DNA of 47,928 nucleotides from Bacteroidaceae bacterium (GTDB lineage: Bacteria; Bacteroidota; Bacteroidia; Bacteroidales; Bacteroidaceae), in assembly GCA_017551845.1 (NCBI GenBank), contig JAFZKR010000066.1, positions 1 through 47,928 of the forward strand, given 5' to 3'. Positions 41,637 to 47,928 of this stretch are shown here, one piece after another. Each line of letters begins with the position of its first letter. The stretch's first letter is position 1. The notes under the pieces are model-generated. The model saw only the letters and a program-made list of their open reading frames with translations, did no database searches and was not told the DNA's origin. The translations under genes were made by a program, and so were the position numbers.

Positions 41637-44498
41637 ATGGAGAAAAGCAAGATAACCGTAACAGGCGCCAGGTCCAATAACCTGAAGAACATTGATGTCG
41701 AGATTCCGCACAAGTCACTTACCGTAGTGACCGGACTGAGCGGAAGCGGCAAATCTTCACTGGCATTTGATACAATCTATGCTGAGGGTCAGAGGCGTTA
41801 TATCGAGACTTTCTCCGCTTACGCACGCAACTTTCTGGGCAACCTGCAACGTCCTGATGTGGATCGCATTACAGGACTGAGTCCCGTCATTTCAATAGAA
41901 CAGAAGACTACCAACCGCAACCCGCGTTCAACCGTGGGCACCGTAACGGAGGTATATGACTATCTGCGTCTGCTGTTTGCGAGGGCAGGCGAGGCTTTCT
42001 CATACCTTTCGGGCGAGAAGATGGTCAAGTTTACGGAAGAGCAGATTGTGGAACTTGTGGTCAATGATTATGACGGGCAGAGAATCTATGTGCTGGCTCC
42101 GCTGGTACGTAACCGTAAGGGCCATTACAAGGAGTTGTTTGAGAGCATACGTCGCAAGGGCTACCTGAATGTGCGTGTGGATGGTGAACTGCGTGAGGTA
42201 AAGCCCGGAATGAAACTGGACCGTTACCGCAATCATGACATTGAGGTGGTTATAGAGAAACTCATTGTCAATGAAAAATATAAGCATCGTCTTGCTGACA
42301 GCGTTTCACTGGCCATGAAGCAGGGTGACGGCCTGATGATGGTACTGTCTATGCCACAGGAGACTATTCCAGGACGTCCGGAGCAAGGCGTGCTGCGCCA
42401 TTACAGCAAACGCCTGATGTGTCCGGTGACAGGTCTCTCATATCATGATCCCGCTCCGCACAATTTCTCGTTCAACTCTCCACAAGGCTTCTGCCTCAAG
42501 TGTAAGGGGTTGGGATATATATCGGCTGTTGATGAGGATAAGGTACTGCCTGACCGTTCATTATCGGTGCGACAGGGTGCGGTCGCTCCTCTTGGACCGT
42601 TTAAGAATACGCTTATATTCAGACAGATAACGGCTCTTCTTAACAAATATGACTATACGCTGGATACTCCTTTAGCCGATATGACCAATGATGTAATTGA
42701 CGAACTGATTAATGGCAGTGACGAGCGCATCAAGGTGCAGATAACCGGCATCAACAGTGAGGCCGATGCCGTATTCATGGAGTATGAGGGAATAGCCAAG
42801 TATGTACGCTCCCTTCAGCAGCAGAGTGACCTTACGGCCGCAGAGCAGAAGTGGGCGGATCAGTTTGCCGTGACCCGTGTTTGCCCCGAATGCGGTGGTG
42901 CTCGGTTGAACAAGGAAGCACTCAATTTCCGCATTGACGGCAAGAATATATATGAGCTGGCATCGATGGATATTCAGGACCTGTATGAGTGGACCTGCAA
43001 TGTTGAACCCCGTCTGAGTGACCGCCAGCGTACCATTGCATCGGAGATTCTCAAAGAGATACGTACCCGCTTGCAGTTTATGCTTGATGTGGGCCTGGAT
43101 TATCTCTCTCTTAACCGCCCGGCAGAATCTTTGTCAGGTGGTGAGGAACAGCGCATACGTCTGGCTACACAGATAGGCTCCAAACTTGTCAATGTGCTCT
43201 ATATTCTTGATGAGCCCAGCATCGGTCTGCATCAACGTGATAACATACGTCTTATTGACTCGCTCAAGCAGCTGCGTGATACCGATAATACGGTACTTGT
43301 GGTTGAACATGACCGCGATATGATGCTGGCTGCTGACTGGATAATAGACCTTGGACCTCGTGCCGGACGCAAGGGTGGTGAAGTGGTGTTTCAGGGTACT
43401 GTAAGCGATATGCTCAAGAAAGATACCCTTACTGCAGGTTACCTGAACGGCAAGCTTGATACTGCATCGGGTAATTCTATGGAGCGCCGGGCCGGCAACG
43501 GTCAGAGCATTGTGCTGCACGGGTGCAGGGGCAATAACCTTAAGAATATTGATGTGGAGTTCCCCCTGGGAAAACTGATCTGCGTGACAGGTGTCTCAGG
43601 AAGCGGTAAGTCAACCTTGGTCAATGAGACCCTGCAACCCATACTTTCCCAAAAGTTGTATCGCTCTCTCAAGGAGCCGCTTGCGTATGATTCGTTCGAT
43701 GGAATCGACTTTATCGACAAAGTGGTAGATGTGGATCAGTCACCAATAGGTCGCTCTCCGCGCTCCAATCCTGCTACATATACCGGTGTTTTCAGCGATA
43801 TCCGCCAACTTTTTGTTGAACTGCCGGAGTCTAGGATACGTGCTTATAAACCCGGAAGATTCTCGTTTAACGTCTCTGGCGGCCGGTGTGAGGCTTGCGG
43901 AGGTAACGGCTACAAGACCATTGAAATGAACTTCCTGCCCGACGTTATGGTACCTTGCGAGGTTTGTCACGGCAAGCGTTACAATCGTGAGACCCTGGAG
44001 GTTCGTTACAAGGGCAAGTCCATAGCCGATGTGCTGGATATGACCATCAACATGGCTGTGGAGTTCTTTGAGAACGTACCCACTATACTCAACAAGATAA
44101 AGGTGCTGCAGGATGTGGGTTTAGGCTATCTCAAATTGGGACAGCCTTCAACTACCATATCGGGCGGCGAGAGCCAGCGTGTGAAACTGGCTACCGAACT
44201 GGCCAAGCGTGATACCGGTAAGACTCTCTACATCCTTGACGAGCCTACTACAGGACTGCATTTTGAGGATATCCGTGTGCTTATGAACGTGCTCAACCGC
44301 CTGGTTGACAAGGGTAACACGGTTATAGTGATAGAGCACAATATGGATGTAATCAAGCAGGCTGACTGGATTATCGACATCGGTCCTGAGGGCGGTCGCG
44401 GCGGCGGTATGATTGTTGCCCAGGGCACTCCTGAGCAGGTTGCCGCCTGCGGTAAGGGGTACACTTCAAAATTCCTTGCTCAAGAACTATCCCGATGA
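41637..44498 (+). CDS. uvrA: Excinuclease ABC subunit A
   Basis: UvrA is the dimeric ATPase that first binds damaged DNA in nucleotide excision repair and loads UvrB. Two ABC modules are complete: Walker A GLSGSGKS at 33-40 and GVSGSGKS at about 652-659, signatures [12 protein letters not shown] and [12 protein letters not shown], and Walker [12 protein letters not shown] and [11 protein letters not shown]. The UvrB-binding region contains [19 protein letters not shown]. The C-terminal zinc module CEACGG...CEVCHG is intact. The first zinc site has Cys262, Thr265, Cys286 and Cys289, so one usual cysteine is Thr. The length of 953 residues is typical. Confidence 0.96.
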   Translation: MEKSKITVTGARSNNLKNIDVEIPHKSLTVVTGLSGSGKSSLAFDTIYAEGQRRYIETFSAYARNFLGNLQRPDVDRITGLSPVISIEQKTTNRNPRSTVGTVTEVYDYLRLLFARAGEAFSYLSGEKMVKFTEEQIVELVVNDYDGQRIYVLAPLVRNRKGHYKELFESIRRKGYLNVRVDGELREVKPGMKLDRYRNHDIEVVIEKLIVNEKYKHRLADSVSLAMKQGDGLMMVLSMPQETIPGRPEQGVLRHYSKRLMCPVTGLSYHDPAPHNFSFNSPQGFCLKCKGLGYISAVDEDKVLPDRSLSVRQGAVAPLGPFKNTLIFRQITALLNKYDYTLDTPLADMTNDVIDELINGSDERIKVQITGINSEADAVFMEYEGIAKYVRSLQQQSDLTAAEQKWADQFAVTRVCPECGGARLNKEALNFRIDGKNIYELASMDIQDLYEWTCNVEPRLSDRQRTIASEILKEIRTRLQFMLDVGLDYLSLNRPAESLSGGEEQRIRLATQIGSKLVNVLYILDEPSIGLHQRDNIRLIDSLKQLRDTDNTVLVVEHDRDMMLAADWIIDLGPRAGRKGGEVVFQGTVSDMLKKDTLTAGYLNGKLDTASGNSMERRAGNGQSIVLHGCRGNNLKNIDVEFPLGKLICVTGVSGSGKSTLVNETLQPILSQKLYRSLKEPLAYDSFDGIDFIDKVVDVDQSPIGRSPRSNPATYTGVFSDIRQLFVELPESRIRAYKPGRFSFNVSGGRCEACGGNGYKTIEMNFLPDVMVPCEVCHGKRYNRETLEVRYKGKSIADVLDMTINMAVEFFENVPTILNKIKVLQDVGLGYLKLGQPSTTISGGESQRVKLATELAKRDTGKTLYILDEPTTGLHFEDIRVLMNVLNRLVDKGNTVIVIEHNMDVIKQADWIIDIGPEGGRGGGMIVAQGTPEQVAACGKGYTSKFLAQELSR

Positions 44499-44528
44499 CA
44501 CAAATCTGTTGTGTATTGAAAAAAGTTG

Positions 44529-44536
44529 TATATTTG
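44529..44536 (+). promoter_or_regulatory. -7 box of the small lipoprotein gene
   Basis: TATATTTG is an exact consensus match, 25 nt before the ATG at 44562. A short ACACAA/TTGTGT hairpin at 44498-44514 lies just upstream at the uvrA stop. Confidence 0.5.
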
Positions 44537-44561
44537 GCAAACAAACTTAAAAAAAACATTT

Positions 44562-45059
44562 ATGAAAACGTTAAGACTGCTTCTTTCGGGCCTTCTCTGT
44601 ATGTCAGCCCTGGTATTTGCAAGTTGTGACAAAGATGAAGATAAAGATTCAACATCTATTGAAGGTCGCTGGAATATCTCTAAAACCCCCGATGACTATT
44701 CATTCAGCCTTATCTTTAAAGGTAACAAACTTGATGTTTATATAATTGCCTGGGGAGAGCATGTAGAAGGAACTTACACATATGCCAATGATGAAGTTAC
44801 CTTTAATATCACCAAGCAGTCCAAAGCCTGGGCAGATGTCAGTTTTGATGATGAAGGCAACATGATTACTTATTCATGGATGGCTGGCGATATGAATCAG
44901 GAGACATTTGAATTGGCTCCTGGATATGCCTGGTATCCTGTCCCGGATGGTGATCCCCAGGATGTTAGGGATATGCTGGGCAAATTCACGTTTAAACTGA
45001 CGTCTAGCACTACAGCTGAGACTAGTCTGATGGGCGGCGCAGCTCACAAGGCTAAATAA
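44562..45059 (+). CDS. Small lipocalin-like lipoprotein
   Basis: A 165-residue lipoprotein with lipobox FASC (Cys22). After a short acidic linker (DKDEDKDSTS) it has a lipocalin-like opening (IEGRWNISKTPDDYSFSLIF), then repeated short strands (GTYTYANDEVTFNI, WADVSFDDEGNMITYSW) and a polar C-terminus. This resembles the lipocalin-like DUF families of Bacteroidetes surface lipoproteins; no ligand or partner can be named. The ATG at 44562 follows a -7 box and gives a classic signal peptide. It is convergent with the methyltransferase gene. Confidence 0.7.
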   Translation: MKTLRLLLSGLLCMSALVFASCDKDEDKDSTSIEGRWNISKTPDDYSFSLIFKGNKLDVYIIAWGEHVEGTYTYANDEVTFNITKQSKAWADVSFDDEGNMITYSWMAGDMNQETFELAPGYAWYPVPDGDPQDVRDMLGKFTFKLTSSTTAETSLMGGAAHKAK

Positions 45060-45070
45060 ATAATATAGAA

Positions 45071-46282
45071 TTATGTGAGCTTGCTGAGGTCCAGAAGGAC
45101 GCGGCGAGAGTCTGAAAGGGTGGAGGCAATCAGGTAGCGAGGGCCTCCATCTTTCAGTTTGAGCTTTTGCTGGAGTGTAGGGGCGGTTTCCGGGAAGTTC
45201 CTTACTGAGAGGTTTGCTTGGGTTTTGATCAGTTTTGACAGAGACTTTTTATCAAACGGGATTATGCCTTCAAGCTTGAATGTGCGGCCGGGAAATTTCT
45301 CCGGTTTGTCTTTGCTCCAGAATAGGTGGGTGTCCGGGTGGAGCAGGGCGGTGCCGGTTTGTGCCGCTATGGTGCGGAACAGGGCGCTTTTCATATATGG
45401 GGCGCTGGGCTCACAGATGAATGTGCCGGGTTGTAATTGTTCCGGGGTTGCTATAGGCAGGGGCAGTAATGCTTCTGCATTCTTTGTTGATGAAATGACA
45501 GTGACGGGGTTGCCTTGAGCATCTATATCAACCGCTTCAATTACAGGTTCTCCACTGAAATCTCTTTGTATCAGGAGCGTTACCTCTTTGCATTCTCCTT
45601 CAAGACCTATTACCATTATGCGGCTCACATGCCTTAATTCGGTAAGGGCGCGGCTTATGTCAAGCATGGGGGAGAGTTTCAGCATGATGTAGCGTGATAC
45701 ACGCAGCAGGTCATCCTGTAATGACACGGCATCAGGCTGGCAGTCTGATATTGAAATCAGTTTCTGACCGGCGTTTCCACGGCGTGCGGGGTCCAGGTAG
45801 ATCAGGTCAAGGCTGTCCTCTTCTTGATGTGCAATGAAATCCTCTGCACTGCCGCAGGTTATCTCAATGTCAGGGCGTCCAAGAATCTTGAAGTTTGTCT
45901 GTGCAATCTGGCTGAGTTCCGCTGACATCTCATTATAGCAGGTGTGGGCGGCGTTACGTGAGATGAAGAAGCAGTCTACACCCAATCCACCGGTGATATC
46001 GGCCATTCTGAAACCGGGACCAAGAAAAATCTCAACATGAGAAGCCTTATACTGGGCGATATACTGTGATGTACACTGCTCCATAGACAGGTGCCTGGGA
46101 TAGATGATGCCGTCTGTATCGGACCAGAGCGGCAGTTTGGACTTGGCGGCCTGCCAACCTGATATCTGTGTGAGGGCGTACTGGATATCAATGCCTTGCG
46201 GATGGGTAGCAAGAGCCAGCTTACGCACATCGTCAGTACGATGTTCACGGATATACTGTTCTTCTGTCAGGTTTTTATTCAT
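45071..46282 (-). CDS. Class I SAM-dependent methyltransferase with THUMP-like domain
   Basis: A 403-residue cytoplasmic protein with a Rossmann methyltransferase core. Motif I is MADITGGLGVDCFF (93-106), followed by an acidic motif region, and IYLDPARRG (161-169) sits at the catalytic motif IV position. The C-terminal 130 residues (SAPYMKSALFRTIAAQTG, FKLEGIIPFDKKSLSKLIK, LKLKDGGPRYLIAS) match the THUMP-like domain seen in Bacteroidetes RNA-methyltransferase-like proteins. An RNA nucleoside target is likely, but base and site are unknown. A TAAATTTG -7 box lies just upstream on the minus strand. Confidence 0.85.
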   Translation of the reverse strand: MNKNLTEEQYIREHRTDDVRKLALATHPQGIDIQYALTQISGWQAAKSKLPLWSDTDGIIYPRHLSMEQCTSQYIAQYKASHVEIFLGPGFRMADITGGLGVDCFFISRNAAHTCYNEMSAELSQIAQTNFKILGRPDIEITCGSAEDFIAHQEEDSLDLIYLDPARRGNAGQKLISISDCQPDAVSLQDDLLRVSRYIMLKLSPMLDISRALTELRHVSRIMVIGLEGECKEVTLLIQRDFSGEPVIEAVDIDAQGNPVTVISSTKNAEALLPLPIATPEQLQPGTFICEPSAPYMKSALFRTIAAQTGTALLHPDTHLFWSKDKPEKFPGRTFKLEGIIPFDKKSLSKLIKTQANLSVRNFPETAPTLQQKLKLKDGGPRYLIASTLSDSRRVLLDLSKLT

Positions 46283-46303
46283 TCCAATTCATATTTGCAG
46301 TTT

Positions 46304-46311
46304 CAAATTTA
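46304..46311 (-). promoter_or_regulatory. -7 box of the methyltransferase gene
   Basis: The minus strand reads TAAATTTG, an exact consensus match, 21 nt before the ATG at 46282. Confidence 0.5.
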
Positions 46312-46362
46312 GGTATTTAATGCAACTTTTAGTACTTTCACGGCATTAAACCAAAATGCATT

Positions 46363-47865
46363 ATGAAGAAACTGTTTTTAGCTTTAGCCGGCATGTTGGC
46401 ACTTGTGGCATGCGGCACACAGGATAACGGCCCCATCCTTACCATTGAGGGCGGGCAGATTCAGGGCGTTCCTGCTGATATTAAGGGAGTTACCGTATAT
46501 CGAGGTATTCCGTTTGCCGCACCTCCTATAGGACAGAACCGCTGGAAGGCTCCGCAGCCTGTAATTCCATGGGAAGGGGTTAAGATTTGTGACAAGTTCG
46601 GTCACCCGCCATTCCAGGCAGCCCATTATCCCGGCGGCTATACCACCGAGTGGGGTTACGGCGATGAGGCTCCTTACAGTGAGGATTGCCTATATTTGAA
46701 CGTTTGGACCAAGAAACCTGGTCAGACCGATGCCAAACTGCCTGTTGCCATCTGGATATTCGGTGGCGGCATGCGTGAGGGTTGGAGTTCCGAGCCTGAG
46801 TTTGACGGTCAGGAGTGGGCCAACAAGGATGTTGTTCTGGTATCTTTCAATTACCGTGTAGGTCCGTTCGGATTCTTTGCACATCCCGAGCTTTCGGCCG
46901 AGGATCCTGAGCATGCAACAGGAAACTGGGGTACTCTGGACCAGATTGAGGCCATGAAATGGGTTAAGAAGAACATTGCCCAGTTTGGCGGCGACCCCGA
47001 CAACGTTATGATATTCGGACAAAGTGCCGGGTCACGCAGCGTCAAGTTCCTGAGCGCATCACCATTGACCAAGGGCCTGTTCAACAAAGCTGTTATCATG
47101 AGCGGAAGCGGATTGGTTAAGCCCCGCCCGCAAAGTGCTGCAGCACCGGCAGGCCGTCCCGGAGGTATGGGCATGGGTATGGCTATGCCGCAGCAGGGTA
47201 TGACCACATTGGCCGAGGCTGAGGCATCGACCAAGGAGGTGTGCGACTGGGCTAACATGACTACTCTGCGTCAACTCCGCAGTGCCAGCACTGAGACCAT
47301 CTTCGCTCTCGGTTCTCTCTACACCAATGTAACTGGAAAGCGCAGCATACTTACGGCCTCTCCCATATCACCTTATATTGACGGATATGTTCTCAAAGAG
47401 TCATTTGATGATGCCTGTCTGGACGGAACACTGGCACAGGTTCCTTATCTGATTGGCTATACCCTGAATGATGCAGGAAATATGGGCACCCAGATTGCGG
47501 ATTTCTGTATGAACCGCGAGGAGATGGGAGGTAAGGCATACGCTTACCAGTTCGCACGTCCGCTGCCCGATGACGGCAACCATCCGGAGGTGACACAGCG
47601 TCTGAGGGGTGCATTCCACTCATCGGACCTCTGGTTCGTGTTCAAGTCACTCAAGCATTGCTGGCGTCCATGGACTCAGGGTGACTGGGATCTTTCAGAG
47701 AAGATGCTTACCGCATGGTCCAACTTTGCCAAGTACGGTGATCCCAACGGTCCCGACGGCGGTGAGTGGAAGCCTTTCACCAAGGATAATCAGCAATTCA
47801 TGATCTTCAAGCTGGATGAGAATGATGTAGAGGCATCAGAGTTGGGCAATCCGCTAGCAAGATAG
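46363..47865 (+). CDS. Type B carboxylesterase lipoprotein with Gly/Met-rich insertion
   Basis: A 500-residue carboxylesterase (alpha/beta-hydrolase, family CE10-like) with lipobox LVAC (Cys17). Family landmarks are VTVYRGIPFAAPPIG, SEDCLYLNVWTK, FGGGMREG in the oxyanion region, nucleophile Ser221 in FGQSAGS, and a probable catalytic His in AFHSSDLWFVF. The acid residue is probably Asp in TLNDAGN, where many members have Glu. Residues about 254-282 form a low-complexity insertion (PRPQSAAAPAGRPGGMGMG and so on) absent from typical members. Ester substrate unknown; the Ala/Gly-rich insertion recalls that in the xylanase of this window. Confidence 0.88.
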   Translation: MKKLFLALAGMLALVACGTQDNGPILTIEGGQIQGVPADIKGVTVYRGIPFAAPPIGQNRWKAPQPVIPWEGVKICDKFGHPPFQAAHYPGGYTTEWGYGDEAPYSEDCLYLNVWTKKPGQTDAKLPVAIWIFGGGMREGWSSEPEFDGQEWANKDVVLVSFNYRVGPFGFFAHPELSAEDPEHATGNWGTLDQIEAMKWVKKNIAQFGGDPDNVMIFGQSAGSRSVKFLSASPLTKGLFNKAVIMSGSGLVKPRPQSAAAPAGRPGGMGMGMAMPQQGMTTLAEAEASTKEVCDWANMTTLRQLRSASTETIFALGSLYTNVTGKRSILTASPISPYIDGYVLKESFDDACLDGTLAQVPYLIGYTLNDAGNMGTQIADFCMNREEMGGKAYAYQFARPLPDDGNHPEVTQRLRGAFHSSDLWFVFKSLKHCWRPWTQGDWDLSEKMLTAWSNFAKYGDPNGPDGGEWKPFTKDNQQFMIFKLDENDVEASELGNPLAR

Positions 47866-47866
47866 C

Positions 47867-47889
47867 ACACAGGGATCAGTTCCCTGTGT
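47867..47889 (+). terminator. Terminator after the carboxylesterase gene
   Basis: ACACAGGGA (47867-47875) pairs perfectly with TCCCTGTGT (47881-47889) around a 5-nt loop, followed by CATTTATT. The stem starts 2 nt after the stop codon. Confidence 0.7.
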
Positions 47890-47928
47890 CATTTATTCCT
47901 GCCGCACAGTTGACTGAAGTCACAGTTG

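Noticed and set aside
44498..44514. ACACAA/TTGTGT hairpin as uvrA terminator
   Set aside because: Only 6 bp, AT-rich, followed by ATTGAAAAAA rather than a T-run.
45041..45081. AGCTCACA/TGTGAGCT inverted repeat as a terminator between convergent genes
   Set aside because: The stem is only 8 bp with a 25-nt loop and no clear T-run; too weak to annotate.

Overview
The window looks like chromosomal DNA from a gut-type Bacteroidales bacterium (Bacteroidaceae/Prevotellaceae-like). The evidence is: many lipoproteins with Bacteroidetes-style signal peptides; recurrent TAnnTTTG -7 promoter boxes with almost no Shine-Dalgarno sequences; the bamD-rpoZ-DUF4293 gene set; a type IX secretion C-terminal domain and a PorT-like barrel; GH3 and GH10 xylan enzymes; and DUF3078/DUF4878 families. 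UAG, UGA and UAA are all used as ordinary stops. No phage, transposase, CRISPR array, SusC/SusD pair or rRNA was seen. About 36 protein genes plus one tRNA fill nearly all of the sequence.

Layout. 1-4.0 kb: a FISUMP-type lipoprotein and a large secreted macroglobulin-like protein. 4.0-10.4 kb: trmO on the minus strand, divergent from a three-gene module made of a very long two-part sensor kinase, a response regulator and a short AbgT-like membrane protein. 10.4-10.75 kb: a consensus promoter, a 200-nt hairpin-rich leader with a 23-nt direct repeat, tRNA-Arg(TCT) and a 19-bp terminator stem. 10.9-14.5 kb: a GH3 beta-xylosidase-like enzyme and a GH10 xylanase, convergent on a shared terminator; the xylanase carries a Gly/Gln/Pro-rich insertion inside its catalytic barrel. 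14.7-19.6 kb: a PEGA-barrel protein, a 7TM AraC regulator, a flavodiiron protein and aminopeptidase P. 19.64-20.06 kb: no plus-strand gene, but two candidate minus-strand mini-transcripts, one encoding a possible 25-residue peptide. 20-31 kb: an RluA-type pseudouridine synthase, flavin reductase, DsbD, an S9 peptidase, YidC, a DUF3078 protein, an SDR and PurU. 31-36.5 kb: UvrB, a YiiX-like hydrolase, a DUF4878 lipoprotein, a C_GCAxxG_C_C gene broken by a UAG, and a C69 dipeptidase. 36.5-41.6 kb: BamD, RpoZ, DUF4293, a PorT-like barrel, a LysM plus periplasmic-binding-fold protein and a T9SS type B cargo. 41.6-47.9 kb: UvrA, a small lipoprotein, a THUMP-like methyltransferase and a lipoprotein carboxylesterase.

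Much of the window is envelope biogenesis and secretion (BamD, YidC, DsbD, PorT-like, T9SS cargo, LysM protein). The rest is exported hydrolases, housekeeping DNA repair and RNA modification. The items most worth a second look are the two minus-strand mini-genes at 19.64-19.99 kb, the UAG-interrupted gene at 34.35 kb, the xylanase insertion, the kinase without a visible phospho-acceptor histidine, and the structured leader of the tRNA.
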